A stretch of 39,207 nucleotides of DNA from an uncultured bacterium (GCA_903864835.1 CAIPHK010000019.1:1-39207), one strand, 5' to 3'. Numbered from the stretch's first letter, positions 10,595 to 20,240 are shown. The notes: generated by a model not told the origin, from the letters alone. Translations and numbers: made by a program.

Positions 10595-11433
10595 GAGGGG
10601 CTTTTTCCAAACCACGGTAAAAAATCGAAGATACTGGCGGACCCCGGTTGCTCTTCTCGATACAAATCAAACAATCGTGCTTCGAGGGCTTCTCGAGTCA
10701 AATACCGGGTTAGACTCCCCCCTTCGGCCAACGAAATGGTCCCCGTTTCCTCCGACACAATAATCACCACCGCATCCGATATTTCGGACATCCCCAGTGC
10801 CGCCCGATGCCGGGTCCCCAACCGCCGATCCTGAATCGTCGAGTCGCTCAGCGGCAACAAACATCCTGCCGCCGCAATCTCATGGTCCCGAATAATAACC
10901 GCCCCATCGTGGGTAGGCGATTTTGACCAAAACAATGCCGCCAATAATTCGGTCGAAATCGTTGCGTTAAGCGCAATTCCCGATCGAATGTATTCACTTA
11001 AGTTGGCCCCCGTCTCAATCACGATCAACGCCCCCACCTTTTCCTTCGACAACAATTCTACCGACCGAAGAATATGCTTAATCACCGCAATGCCTTGAGA
11101 GCTCCCCTCCAACACAAATGGGGAAAATAATTTCCCCGACCCGATTCGCTCCAGAAATCGCCGAAGTTCCGGTTGGAAAATAACGATGACCAAGACCACT
11201 AAAATCGTCGCAAATTTTTCGAGCAACCAATTCAGGGTCGCCAAGCCCAATACATGACTCCCGACATACACCACCAAAATAACCAATAACCCTCGAACCA
11301 GACTTTCAACGTGGGTATCCATAATCCACACCATCATCCGGTACACCACCGTATAGACGATCACAAAATCGAAGGCGATGGCAATCCAACTATACGTGGA
11401 TAAACTGGGGAGGAGGGATTCGATTAAATGCAT
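10591..11433 (-). CDS. dacA: Diadenylate cyclase (CdaA/DacA type)
   Basis: Makes the second messenger cyclic di-AMP from two ATP at the membrane. 280 residues: three N-terminal membrane helices (about 15-37, 48-66, 69-87) and a DisA_N catalytic domain with DGA at 176-178 and RHR at 208-210, the two diagnostic motifs. The usual partner genes cdaR (ybbR) and glmM do not follow. Instead it sits between lysA and panB, starting immediately after the lysA TAG. No clear Shine-Dalgarno site precedes the ATG, so coupling to lysA translation is likely. Cyclic di-AMP generally controls potassium and osmotic balance; targets are not visible here. Confidence 0.95.
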   Translation of the reverse strand: MHLIESLLPSLSTYSWIAIAFDFVIVYTVVYRMMVWIMDTHVESLVRGLLVILVVYVGSHVLGLATLNWLLEKFATILVVLVIVIFQPELRRFLERIGSGKLFSPFVLEGSSQGIAVIKHILRSVELLSKEKVGALIVIETGANLSEYIRSGIALNATISTELLAALFWSKSPTHDGAVIIRDHEIAAAGCLLPLSDSTIQDRRLGTRHRAALGMSEISDAVVIIVSEETGTISLAEGGSLTRYLTREALEARLFDLYREEQPGSASIFDFLPWFGKSPS

Positions 11434-12750
11434 CTAATATCGGTCATTTCGGATCAAATCATCCAAGGTCTCACGCTCAACCCATACCCTCGACTGGCCG
11501 TTTTTGACCACCACCATCGCGGGACGCGGGGCCCGATTGTAATTGGACGACATCGCATAATTATAGGCCCCGGTATCAAATACGATTACCACGTCGCCGA
11601 CTTCGGCTTCAGGCAACGTTACACTATGCGTTAAGACATCCCCGGACTCACAAAATTTACCGGCCACCGCGTAACTTTTGGTGCCGGGCTGAGTCGCCTT
11701 CGTGGCGATGTCGTAGGTATATTCCGCCTGGTATAACATCGGACGAATATTGTCCGACATCCCACCATCGACAAATAAATAGGTTTTGACCCCCGGAATA
11801 TCTTTAATTGCTCCGACGGTATATAAAGTCACCCCCGCGTTCCCTACAATGGATCGTCCCGGTTCCATAATCAATTTAGGGAGCCGCAACTGACGCGATT
11901 CAAACTCCTGAACCAATCGCTGAGTCATTGCGGTAATGACATCACTGATCAAGGGAGGATCGTCGGAATGGGTATACTTAATCCCAATTCCCCCGCCTAA
12001 ATTCAATTCTTCGACGGGACGTCCCAACTCGGCACTCAATCGCAAGGTATGCTCGGCCATAATCGCCGCTAAATCGACATAGGGTTCAATATCAAAAATC
12101 TGGGAGCCAATGTGACTATGCAGTCCTAAAATATGAATTTTGGGATTGTCTTTCACCTTTCGGACCAGCGGCATTAGCGCCGCCCTTTCTATCCCGAATT
12201 TAGAGTCGATTTGACCCGTTTTAATATAATCATGGGTATGCGCTTCGATTTCAGGTTTGGTGCGCAACATAATCCGAGCCCGAAGTCCCAGTTTCTCAGT
12301 CAACATAACGATGTTATCGAGTTCTTGCTCATTGTCCACGACAATCCGAATCGACTGCCTAAGCGCCATTTCGAGTTCTTCGAGCGATTTATTGTTGCCG
12401 TGAAACAAAATATTCGGAACCGGCAAATTGCTCTTTAATGCCGTGTACAACTCCCCCGCCGACACCACATCCACACCCAAGCCTTCTTCGCCCAATATAT
12501 TGAGTAAGCCCACCGTCATACAGGCTTTTGCGGCAAATACCACCAGGTGATTGGGATAAAATTGTTTTAACGGGTCGGTATAGGCTCGGCAATTCGCCCG
12601 AATTGTTTGTTCATCCATCACATACAGCGGGGATCCGTGATTTTGGATGAGCTGGGACACATCAATGCTGCCAATTTCATAATGGCCATTTTGCGCGGTC
12701 GTCAGGGACACCGGCTGAATCGTATACGGTGCGCTCACTGATGGGTTCAT
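11434..12750 (-). CDS. lysA: Diaminopimelate decarboxylase
   Basis: PLP enzyme that converts meso-diaminopimelate to lysine. 438 residues from ATG 12750, chosen because it has a GAAGGA ribosome binding site; an open frame from 12807 overlaps def and is less likely. Landmarks: PLP-Lys region VVFAAKACMTVGLL, HSHIGSQIFD, LNLGGGIGIKY, EPGRSIVGNAG, VDGGMSDNIRP, and the active-site CESGDVL near residue 365. Together with lysC it suggests a complete lysine branch. Part of the def-lysA-dacA-panB-cysS-STAS operon. Confidence 0.96.
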   Translation of the reverse strand: MNPSVSAPYTIQPVSLTTAQNGHYEIGSIDVSQLIQNHGSPLYVMDEQTIRANCRAYTDPLKQFYPNHLVVFAAKACMTVGLLNILGEEGLGVDVVSAGELYTALKSNLPVPNILFHGNNKSLEELEMALRQSIRIVVDNEQELDNIVMLTEKLGLRARIMLRTKPEIEAHTHDYIKTGQIDSKFGIERAALMPLVRKVKDNPKIHILGLHSHIGSQIFDIEPYVDLAAIMAEHTLRLSAELGRPVEELNLGGGIGIKYTHSDDPPLISDVITAMTQRLVQEFESRQLRLPKLIMEPGRSIVGNAGVTLYTVGAIKDIPGVKTYLFVDGGMSDNIRPMLYQAEYTYDIATKATQPGTKSYAVAGKFCESGDVLTHSVTLPEAEVGDVVIVFDTGAYNYAMSSNYNRAPRPAMVVVKNGQSRVWVERETLDDLIRNDRY

Positions 12751-12766
12751 TAGGTTGTCCTTCACT

Positions 12767-13228
12767 TTAGTCCCGATCGTCGTCGGGAATCGGGGTCCCT
12801 TTATCAATAATCAAAATACCATTCAAATGATCTATCTCATGCTGCAAAATTCGGGCAATATATCCACGTTCTTTAAGGCGAACTTTTTTGCCGTTAGGGG
12901 TTTGGGCGGTCACTTCAATCCGAGTCGCTCGGGGGACCATCAAGCGTGTTTTCGGGATACTCAAGCACCCTTCTTCCCCAACCTCATTACCCGCCGCAAA
13001 GACAATTTCGGGGTTCACTAACGCGAATTGCCGACGCTTGTACGACACAATTATCACTTTTTTGAGCACGCCCACTTGCGGCGCGGCGAGACCAACTCCC
13101 CGATCACTATGCATGGTATCCAACATATCCATAATCATCAAAATGAGGGCCTCATCAAATTCCCGGACGACCTCTGTAGAGAGGCGCAAACGGGGATCGG
13201 GATGGATAACAACAGGGAGTATAGTCAT
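12767..13228 (-). CDS. def: Peptide deformylase
   Basis: Removes the formyl group from N-terminal methionine of new proteins. 153 residues from ATG 13228 (MTILPVVIHPDPRL, the canonical beginning); an upstream frame to 13324 is not homologous-looking. All three metal/active-site motifs are present: GVGLAAPQVG, EEGCLSIP (metal Cys) and QHEIDHLNG (two metal His and catalytic Glu). First gene of the six-gene minus-strand operon; its promoter must lie in the divergent gap 13229-13426. Confidence 0.96.
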   Translation of the reverse strand: MTILPVVIHPDPRLRLSTEVVREFDEALILMIMDMLDTMHSDRGVGLAAPQVGVLKKVIIVSYKRRQFALVNPEIVFAAGNEVGEEGCLSIPKTRLMVPRATRIEVTAQTPNGKKVRLKERGYIARILQHEIDHLNGILIIDKGTPIPDDDRD

Positions 13229-13426
13229 GGCAAGTTTTCTGATAGGAATTAATGCTGGAACAGTATACAAAAAATTCGACAGGTTTACGAACAAGAAAGA
13301 GCGGGAATTGAGTCGGTATTCCATTTAATTAATAAGGAAGGATCTGGCGTCGCCATTCCGACCGTGTTTGGTCCAGCGTGAACGTAGCGCGAAAGGCCGA
13401 ATAAATCTAAAAATGAGGTGCTCCGC

Positions 13427-14944
13427 ATGGACGTCCATTCCTTTGTCCCTCGGTTTCAATCACTGCGCTGGGCGATTGCCGCCGCGATCAATGCCCGACC
13501 GTTTGATCGATTTTTAGTCCCTGGTTATCCGATCGGAATATCGACCGGCAAAACCCAAGCGGGACGGATTGCGGGGCTATTGAGCCGATATTTTCGAGAT
13601 TTTCCCCAATTCGATATCCATCTCTACGAAGTGGGCTCCGGCACCGGAATTTTGGGGCTCCATGTCATGGATGCCCTTAAGGAAAGTGAATTTTACCTCT
13701 ATCACATGATCACTTGGCACGTCGTGGATTCGTCACGATTCCGGGTTGAGCACATGCGGGCCAACGCCATCATTCAACGGCACGGTAAAAAAATCGTGAT
13801 TGAGCACGGTGATGTCCGAGATATTCCATCCACAGCCAATGGCATTTTTCTGTCCAGCATTTTGAGTACGATGCCCGCCCGGCACGTTGTGATTGAGGAC
13901 GGAATTTGCTTCGAAGCCATCGTCCAATCCAAACTGGACTCTGAACTGGAATGGACCGATACGTCTGTCTATCCCGCTGTCACACGGTATGCCGATGCCG
14001 TCCAATCTTATTACAAAACCGGGGTTGACGAACTCATTCCAGCAGCCGACACCATCCTGCGTCATTTAACCGAGGAATGGACCCTCGTCAAAGCCTCACC
14101 GGATACTGGCTGGCACCCCAAAGAATTAGACGCTGCACTGGAATGGGCCGGACAACAGCACCAAAACACCTCCTTTAATTTCAGTGGATTGGTCGCTGCC
14201 ACAATTCACGAAAGCATTCAAAAGGTATCCGCTCGCAATGGGTTTGTCGTGATAGAAGATATTGCCATGCCCGACAGCACCGATATCTCTGTAGCAAAAC
14301 TAATGGTCCATTATAAAACCAGTTGTGGATTCCGCATTCCGTTCGGACGGATTGCACAATGGATCGGGACCAATGGTCATCGCACAATGACCACTCATTT
14401 TCGGGATTCAGATCTTCAAATCCAGATGATTCTCCCGTCAATCCATAGTCTTAAACCGGTGGAGTTCCATTCTCTATTCCCTGATTTGGGCAACGAGGCC
14501 AGCACCCACCTCCTGCGTAACTTAAGGACCATTCGCGATCCTGACGAATACCTCGCAGTACTGGAAGCAGGCAAATCCACATTGTCCCCGGAAGCCAAAA
14601 CGGATTATGACTTTAACCTCTGCCTCGGTCTCGATCTTGTCGCCCGCCAACGAGAAGACGACGCGATCCCCTACATCGAAACCGCGATCGACACGATGGG
14701 CTCCGTTGCCATCATGGCGTACTGGGTCCGGGCACTCATCCACAGACATCGATTTGAGTACGACCACGCGTTGTTTCTTCTGAATCAATTGCTATCGATC
14801 GCCGTATATCCGCCTGCCGTGTCCGAGCTGGTTCGTGTCCTTCAAGATACTGGCCAAACCACCCTTGCCGCCGAGGTAGCCTGTCGCTATTATGCCCACC
14901 TCGGCAAGGAATGGAATGCCGTCGCAGTTTCCATCGGAGAATAG
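13427..14944 (+). CDS. MidA/DUF185-like SAM-dependent methyltransferase with helical-repeat C-terminus
   Basis: 505 residues from ATG 13427, which has GAGGTG 8 bases upstream. The N-terminal half carries a Rossmann SAM site HLYEVGSGTGILGLHV (glycines at 70-74), followed by WHVVDSSRFRVEHM and a segment FLSSILSTMPARHVVIEDG. This has the layout of the 'NElfDalPvhr' motif in the MidA/NDUFAF7 family of arginine methyltransferases, but the Asn-Glu is changed to Ser-Ser. Residues from about 370 onward look alpha-helical and TPR-like (LCLGLDLVARQREDDAIPYIETAI). Substrate unknown. The next gene starts 6 bases after its stop. Confidence 0.6.
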   Translation: MDVHSFVPRFQSLRWAIAAAINARPFDRFLVPGYPIGISTGKTQAGRIAGLLSRYFRDFPQFDIHLYEVGSGTGILGLHVMDALKESEFYLYHMITWHVVDSSRFRVEHMRANAIIQRHGKKIVIEHGDVRDIPSTANGIFLSSILSTMPARHVVIEDGICFEAIVQSKLDSELEWTDTSVYPAVTRYADAVQSYYKTGVDELIPAADTILRHLTEEWTLVKASPDTGWHPKELDAALEWAGQQHQNTSFNFSGLVAATIHESIQKVSARNGFVVIEDIAMPDSTDISVAKLMVHYKTSCGFRIPFGRIAQWIGTNGHRTMTTHFRDSDLQIQMILPSIHSLKPVEFHSLFPDLGNEASTHLLRNLRTIRDPDEYLAVLEAGKSTLSPEAKTDYDFNLCLGLDLVARQREDDAIPYIETAIDTMGSVAIMAYWVRALIHRHRFEYDHALFLLNQLLSIAVYPPAVSELVRVLQDTGQTTLAAEVACRYYAHLGKEWNAVAVSIGE

Positions 14945-14950
14945 CGCCCC

Positions 14951-15178
14951 ATGAATCCCGACGACGCCAATTTTACAACCGTCTATCGCCAAGCCAGTCG
15001 AATTATTACCGGACTAGCCGGAACCATAATGATGTTCACACTCCTGGGATTTGGGATTCGACACTATTACCCTCACAACAAATATGTCGTGATGATCTGC
15101 GTCTTATTGGGGATCTTTTTTGGATTTGCGATCATGATCAAAGAAGCGCTCACAGAGGACCCCCCTCGACCCAAATGA
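14951..15178 (+). CDS. Small two-helix membrane protein, AtpZ/AtpI-like
   Basis: 75 residues with two predicted membrane helices (about 17-37 and 46-63) separated by a short loop RHYYPHNK. ITGLAGTIMMFTLLGFGIR and VCVLLGIFFGFAIMIKEAL-type helices resemble the AtpZ/AtpI family that accompanies F-type ATP synthase, but no atp genes are in the window. Short length makes the family call uncertain. Its stop overlaps the next start as ATGA, linking it to the YdiJ-like dehydrogenase. Confidence 0.4.
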   Translation: MNPDDANFTTVYRQASRIITGLAGTIMMFTLLGFGIRHYYPHNKYVVMICVLLGIFFGFAIMIKEALTEDPPRPK

Positions 15179-17883
15179 CCGCTGTGGATTCGGGTCCGTT
15201 TCTAGAGGCGCTTCGGCACACTCAATTTTCCGGCGACATCCGGTGCGATTGGGCCTCCAGAATCGTCTGGTCCACTGACAACAGCATTTATCAATTGATC
15301 CCCGACGCGGTCATTTTTCCCAAATCAACCGACGATTTGATCATCATCGGCCAACTTTTAAGCCAACCCGAATTTCGTAAAATCACTATTTCTCCTCGGG
15401 GCGGCGGCACCGGAACCAACGGACAATCTCTAAATACCGGTCTTATTTTAGATACGTCCCGATATATGAATCAGATTCTTGAAATTAACTCCAATGAGCG
15501 GTGGGTCCGGGTGCAACCCGGCGTGGTATTGGACCAACTTAATGCAGAGCTCGCACCATTAGAACTCGTATTTGTCCCCAACGTTGCCCCCAGCAATCGG
15601 GCCACCATTGGCGGCATGATCAGTACGGATGCCAGCGGAAAAGGATCCCGAATTTACGGGAAAACCAGCCAACATATTATGGAATTGACAGCGGTAACCG
15701 TCGCGGGTGAATTATTAGAATTAGCCAAAGATCGACCGTCACCGATGGATACCTTGCTTCAGGATATTGCCGTGACAGACCGAACCGAAATCGACGCCCG
15801 ATTCCCCAAAATGCCCCGATTTTTATCAGGTTATAACCTCGATCATGCGACCCGCGATGGCATCAATTCCATTCCGATTATCGCGGGATCCGAAGGAACG
15901 TTGGTGATACTCGCCGAAGCCAAACTGCGGGTCTTAAAGAAACCCAACGCGACGCGATTGGTCGTCATCCAATATCCATCTCTTATGGAGGCGGTTGCCG
16001 CCGCCCAAGATTTATTGATCCACGATCCCGTCGCCATCGAAACCATTGACCGTGCCATCATCGATGTTGCCCGAACCGACATCTGTTTCACCCCACTTGC
16101 ACCGTGGGTTCATGCTGAGGTCGGCGCAATCAATCTCATTGAACTGACCGACCCCACCGACCTTTTATCTGGGGTAACCACTGCACTATCTATTCGACTC
16201 ACTGAATCCGCCACCGAAGCCGCCCAATGGTGGACGCTCCGGAAAAAAGCCGTCGGCCTGTTGGCGAATACACCCGGACGCGCGAAACCAGTGCCGTTTG
16301 TGGAGGACACGGTCGTCCCACCGCAGCATCTCTCGGAGTATATCCGAGATTTTCGAGCATTGCTGGACCGACATCACCTCCGCTACGCCATGTATGGCCA
16401 CGCCGATGTGGGCTGCGTCCATGTTCGGCCCGCACTCGATCTGCAAGATCCTGCGCACGAACGGCTCATCCGCATTATCAGCGACGAAGTACACCAATTG
16501 GTCATGAGTTACGGTGGGGTAATTTGGGGTGAACACGGCAAGGGATTTCGGAGTGAGTACATCGATGACGTCTTTGGACCGGTCCTGGTCCGACGAATGC
16601 AAGAAATCAAAACTAAAATGGACCCCCACAATCAACTCAATCCCGGAAAACTCGTCCCACCACTTGGATTTACTCCATCAAGCAAAGGAATCGACTCCCC
16701 ACTAAGGGCCCATCTAGACCGAGATATCCCCCGAGAAATTCAAGATCAATTTCCTGAAATGATGGCATGCAACGGCAATGGCGCATGTTTTACAGTGATG
16801 CCCTCTGCATTAATGTGCCCCTCTTATTTGGCGACAGGTGATCGGATTCAAAGCCCCAAAGGCCGCGCCATGATCTATAAAGAATGGGTGCGCCAAGGAA
16901 AAAGCGACGCATTCGCGGAAGAGGTCAACGCCGCCATGGATGGGTGTTTATCCTGCAAGGCCTGCACCTCGGAATGCCCCGTTCACATCAATATCCCCAA
17001 ACTCAAATCGGAGTTCATTAATCACTACCACAAAACCCATCGACGCCCACTCCGAGACTTCCTCATCTCCCATGTCGAAACCATAGGCATGATTGTCGGA
17101 AAAATACCGCCACTCCGATGGATCAGCAAAATTGCAACAAAATTACCCCTGATTGGATTGACGGACCTACCTCCGTTATTACCCCCCGTTAAAAAACGCC
17201 GCCACCGACACCCTGACATTATCCTTGCAGTCGATGCGTTCACTTGGAACCATTCCCCAGAAGTAGCCATCGCCGCCGCTCACGTTTTAGAGAAAATGGG
17301 CTATTACCCCCAATTCTTCCCATTGAATGCCACTGGAAAACCCGCATATATCAAGGGATTTCGACGGCTATTTCACGCCCAAGGCACTCGATTAATCGAT
17401 CGACTCCACCGCCTCGCACCGACCCCCATTGTCATCATCGAACCCAGTATCTCAAGCATGTTCATCGATGAATACCGAGAAATCACCGACGCCCTGCCGA
17501 TCGTTATTCCAATCGCACAATTTCTAGAGACTCACCAACAGCAACTACCCGTTGGCCGCGATCACTCGCCAGTCCGGTTACTCAGCCACTGCATGGAGCG
17601 CAACGGCCCCCGCGCGACTCAATCCGCATGGATCAACGTACTCAATCATGTCGGATTTACGGCCACATTGGGCGAGGTCGGCTGTTGCGGTATGGCGGGG
17701 ACTTTTGGCCATGAAACCGAACACGTCACCCATTCCAAGGCCATTTTTGACTTAAGCTGGCGTCCTGAGTTAAATAAAGAAAAAACAATCGCCGTCACGG
17801 GATTTTCATGTCGCCACCAAGTGATCCGATGCACCGATACCCGACCGTTGCATCCGTTACAATTGATCGCCAATGCACTCTAA
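15175..17883 (+). CDS. FAD-linked oxidase/Fe-S dehydrogenase, YdiJ-like
   Basis: 902 residues from ATG 15175, the ATGA overlap; a longer frame to 14911 is a shadow. Domain order: FAD_binding_4 (PRGGGTGTNGQSL, TIGGMISTDASGKGS), FAD-oxidase C-terminal domain (YGHADVGCVHVRPALD; GEHGKGFRSEYI), then a Fe-S module with MACNGNGACF...MCPSY...SPKGRA and CLSCKACTSECPVHINIPK, and a C-terminal cysteine-rich region ending with GEVGCCGMAGTFG. This is the architecture of Escherichia coli YdiJ and related D-2-hydroxyacid dehydrogenases, which oxidise D-lactate or D-2-hydroxyglutarate-type substrates and pass electrons onward. The exact substrate cannot be read from sequence. Confidence 0.85.
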   Translation: MTAVDSGPFLEALRHTQFSGDIRCDWASRIVWSTDNSIYQLIPDAVIFPKSTDDLIIIGQLLSQPEFRKITISPRGGGTGTNGQSLNTGLILDTSRYMNQILEINSNERWVRVQPGVVLDQLNAELAPLELVFVPNVAPSNRATIGGMISTDASGKGSRIYGKTSQHIMELTAVTVAGELLELAKDRPSPMDTLLQDIAVTDRTEIDARFPKMPRFLSGYNLDHATRDGINSIPIIAGSEGTLVILAEAKLRVLKKPNATRLVVIQYPSLMEAVAAAQDLLIHDPVAIETIDRAIIDVARTDICFTPLAPWVHAEVGAINLIELTDPTDLLSGVTTALSIRLTESATEAAQWWTLRKKAVGLLANTPGRAKPVPFVEDTVVPPQHLSEYIRDFRALLDRHHLRYAMYGHADVGCVHVRPALDLQDPAHERLIRIISDEVHQLVMSYGGVIWGEHGKGFRSEYIDDVFGPVLVRRMQEIKTKMDPHNQLNPGKLVPPLGFTPSSKGIDSPLRAHLDRDIPREIQDQFPEMMACNGNGACFTVMPSALMCPSYLATGDRIQSPKGRAMIYKEWVRQGKSDAFAEEVNAAMDGCLSCKACTSECPVHINIPKLKSEFINHYHKTHRRPLRDFLISHVETIGMIVGKIPPLRWISKIATKLPLIGLTDLPPLLPPVKKRRHRHPDIILAVDAFTWNHSPEVAIAAAHVLEKMGYYPQFFPLNATGKPAYIKGFRRLFHAQGTRLIDRLHRLAPTPIVIIEPSISSMFIDEYREITDALPIVIPIAQFLETHQQQLPVGRDHSPVRLLSHCMERNGPRATQSAWINVLNHVGFTATLGEVGCCGMAGTFGHETEHVTHSKAIFDLSWRPELNKEKTIAVTGFSCRHQVIRCTDTRPLHPLQLIANAL

Positions 17884-18631
17884 CTGGCGGGACATCGTGT
17901 CCCAACACACACTATTGATCCATTCCTCCTGTACCCTTCGGTGTACCCATTGCAAATTATGGAAAACCAACCCCTTGCCTGAGGAAACGTTTGTCCCCTC
18001 TCATATCGGCCACTTGCTTGCTGACGGCACCTTTTTTGACCGATATCCCAGAACCCGACTCTACAACATTATCGGTGGCGAGCCTCTCATTGGAACCGAT
18101 ATTCTTCCACTGCTCCACTTGTTAAAATCGGCTGGAATTTATACTCGAGTATGGACCCACGGAATTGTCCCGATTGACCATTGGCATGAGATTTATCCAT
18201 GGATTAATGAAGTCGCTCTCTACCTCCCTGCTCCCGATCGCACCGAATACAGGACCATCACCGGTACCGACGGGTTTGACCGAATTCCTGAGATCATCAA
18301 AGACCTCCGTCGCAATGGGATTCGGGTCTCACTCAACGCGATGATGACCCCGTTGATGGTGGAATGGCTTCCTTACTTTCATGATATCGCCCGAGACCAT
18401 CGCATCCCAATGACAGTGACCTATTATGCCAACGGTGACTTTACCACCAGCGAAAAAGACTATATTCATCGATACAACTGGGTGTCCGGCACCATCGTTT
18501 TTAAATTGTTAAAACGTCATAAACATAGTTGCCCCGGCGTGCCACATATGGCCCTCCAATCTCCAATTGAAATGGCACGCCTCTATGGCAAACAGGTCAG
18601 TGACGATATTCGAAAAATGATGGGGTTATAG
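17873..18631 (+). CDS. Radical SAM protein
   Basis: 252 residues; starts within the last codons of the YdiJ-like gene (11-base overlap ATGCACTCTAA). The 4Fe-4S-binding CTLRCTHC (Cx3Cx2C) is near residue 20, followed by the SAM-binding IIGGEPLIG. A barrel-like stretch follows (YTRVWTHGIVPIDHW, VSLNAMMTPLMVEWL). Near the C-terminus HSCPGVPHMALQSP carries an isolated Cys; no full SPASM domain is present. Overall style is that of the short MoaA/QueE-like or lipid/sugar-modifying radical SAM enzymes, but I do not recognise the specific subfamily. Convergent with cca, 7 bases away. Confidence 0.82.
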   Translation: MHSNWRDIVSQHTLLIHSSCTLRCTHCKLWKTNPLPEETFVPSHIGHLLADGTFFDRYPRTRLYNIIGGEPLIGTDILPLLHLLKSAGIYTRVWTHGIVPIDHWHEIYPWINEVALYLPAPDRTEYRTITGTDGFDRIPEIIKDLRRNGIRVSLNAMMTPLMVEWLPYFHDIARDHRIPMTVTYYANGDFTTSEKDYIHRYNWVSGTIVFKLLKRHKHSCPGVPHMALQSPIEMARLYGKQVSDDIRKMMGL

Positions 18632-18638
18632 CCCCCAA

Positions 18639-19934
18639 TCACTCCTCCTCTTGATCTGCAAACCATAGATCATGGGCAATCCGAAGCGCAGCCGCCTTGG
18701 ATGTAATCTTTCCGGCCAATTGGGCCGAGTAAAAATCAGCCAGCATTTCTCCCAAATGGACCCCTTCCGGAATCCCGAGCGCCATGAAATCTTTCCCGGA
18801 CACCAACGGTTCCGGCGGGCGATCCAGAATCCCCAACTCCGTCGAACGGGCATGAATATACCGAACCAATTGTGGATTATTGGGAAACAACGCCGATATC
18901 AATGCAACAACATGACGAAGTTGCGTCACCGTCGATGCTTCTCTTAACTGGGAATCGTCCGGCATTTTTTTATCCACAGAGACCAAGGCTTTCGTCGCCG
19001 ATATCAAATTCAAAATTCCGTTCTTTTGCCGTTTTGACTCCATAATTCGATTCAAAAACGTCATGGCAACCGGCGCGTGACTCGGAATAAACTGGCTATG
19101 GTATAACCACGCTGCCACCATCAAGCCCACACTGCGCCCGGGCTTAAGCTGTCGGGCCATCTGATCCACAGCAGCGCTCCCTCGTCCCCACAATTCTGAC
19201 GACGAGTGATAATGTCGCAATTCGGGCCATTGAGCGAGAACCCCTAGTGGCTCTAACAATGCAATTCCTACCGATGGGGATTTAGACTTCGAAAATAATT
19301 TTGTAAATTCCTCAAGAATCCGTGCCGACGACAACGCACCCAAAGGGATCGTCCGACACAACGCCAAGGTGTCAGCATCCACGGTAAAATTAAGCCGAGC
19401 CGCAAATTGAACCACCCGCAACACCCGCAACGGATCTTCAGGAAACTGTGAGCCCACGTGGCGAATCCGCTGCGCTCGGATATCCGCTATCCCATTATAG
19501 GGGTCGAAAACCCTATTGGTCAGCCAGTCCAGTCCGATCGCGTTCATTGTAAAATCCCGCCGGAGGGCCGCTTCTTTAAAACTCAGCCCAGGATCCAAAT
19601 CGACTTCAAATCCGCTGTGGCCTTCCCGAATTTTATGCTCGCGGCGAGGCATCGTAAAATCAACTGTCCCATCGGGGCTTCGATATCGACAGACCCCAAA
19701 AACCCGACCCACCAGTTCCAATCGCCCCAACGGTTTAAGTAAAAACTGAAGGTGTTCAACCGAATCGATATTAAAAATCTCAACATCGATATCGTCACAA
19801 GGAAGCCCCATGATCCAATCGCGAATCGCCCCTCCCACGATAATTGGAATCCCTTCTAGTCCAGCGATCGTATCAAGCACCGAACTCACCAGAGGAAGCC
19901 GCGTTCGTAATTGATGGCAGGGAGACACTAACAT
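18639..19934 (-). CDS. cca: CCA tRNA nucleotidyltransferase / poly(A) polymerase family
   Basis: Class II nucleotidyltransferase that adds or repairs the CCA tail of tRNAs. 431 residues. The head domain begins IIVGGAIRDWIMGLPCDDIDVEIF with the catalytic Gly-Gly and DxD; RREHKIREGHSGFEVDLDP and RRDFTMNAIGLDW follow, then the RNA-binding region EDPLRVLRVVQFAARLNF (residues ~165-185). The C-terminal half is helical and lacks a clear HD signature. Single gene, divergent from rpmH. Poly(A) polymerase activity cannot be excluded, but CCA addition is the likely role. Confidence 0.9.
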   Translation of the reverse strand: MLVSPCHQLRTRLPLVSSVLDTIAGLEGIPIIVGGAIRDWIMGLPCDDIDVEIFNIDSVEHLQFLLKPLGRLELVGRVFGVCRYRSPDGTVDFTMPRREHKIREGHSGFEVDLDPGLSFKEAALRRDFTMNAIGLDWLTNRVFDPYNGIADIRAQRIRHVGSQFPEDPLRVLRVVQFAARLNFTVDADTLALCRTIPLGALSSARILEEFTKLFSKSKSPSVGIALLEPLGVLAQWPELRHYHSSSELWGRGSAAVDQMARQLKPGRSVGLMVAAWLYHSQFIPSHAPVAMTFLNRIMESKRQKNGILNLISATKALVSVDKKMPDDSQLREASTVTQLRHVVALISALFPNNPQLVRYIHARSTELGILDRPPEPLVSGKDFMALGIPEGVHLGEMLADFYSAQLAGKITSKAAALRIAHDLWFADQEEE

Positions 19935-20059
19935 AGTGTGCCAAAGGTATCATACTCTCCGCTTTCGCCCAAAATAATCACAATAAATTCCGCTAAACCG
20001 TCGTTTTTGGGCAGTCCCCAGACAAGTCAATATCAGGTCTGGCACAATCCAATCTTATT

Positions 20060-20068
20060 TGGTACGAT
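20060..20068 (+). promoter_or_regulatory. Candidate extended -10 promoter for rpmH
   Basis: TGGTACGAT, an extended -10 (TGn plus TACGAT), sits 38 bases upstream of the rpmH ATG in the cca/rpmH divergent gap. No good -35 hexamer is found at 16-18 bases. Just upstream is a 6-bp inverted repeat, CCAGAC at 20018-20023 and GTCTGG at 20037-20042, of unknown meaning. Confidence 0.3.
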
Positions 20069-20105
20069 ATTCGCCCTTAATTATTGAATTCACGAGGGAC
20101 CCACT

Positions 20106-20240
20106 ATGAAACGTACGTTTCAACCTAACCAACGTAAACGCCATCGGACCCATGGTTTTTTAGTCAGAATGAAAACCGTCGGGGGCCGACGTGTCATTAA
20201 TGCGCGTCGTCGTAAGGGACGTCACAAGATCGGCGTTTAG
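20106..20240 (+). CDS. rpmH: 50S ribosomal protein L34
   Basis: 44 residues, normal length for bL34. It starts [18 protein letters not shown] and continues with the [16 protein letters not shown] core. ATG 20106 has a GAGGGA ribosome binding site. The stop overlaps the rnpA GTG start as TAGTG. It opens the conserved rpmH-rnpA-yidD-yidC-jag-mnmE gene order that is near oriC in many bacteria; dnaA is not in the window. Confidence 0.98.
   Translation: MKRTFQPNQRKRHRTHGFLVRMKTVGGRRVINARRRKGRHKIGV

Noticed and set aside
14911-15174. Longer start for the YdiJ-like protein
   Set aside because: The extra 88 codons overlap the methyltransferase end and the AtpZ-like gene in another frame and do not resemble the family.
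18970-18978. TTATCCACA, a perfect DnaA box near rpmH
   Set aside because: It is a single copy inside cca, encoding ordinary codons of that gene, with no cluster or AT-rich unwinding element nearby. Not evidence of oriC.
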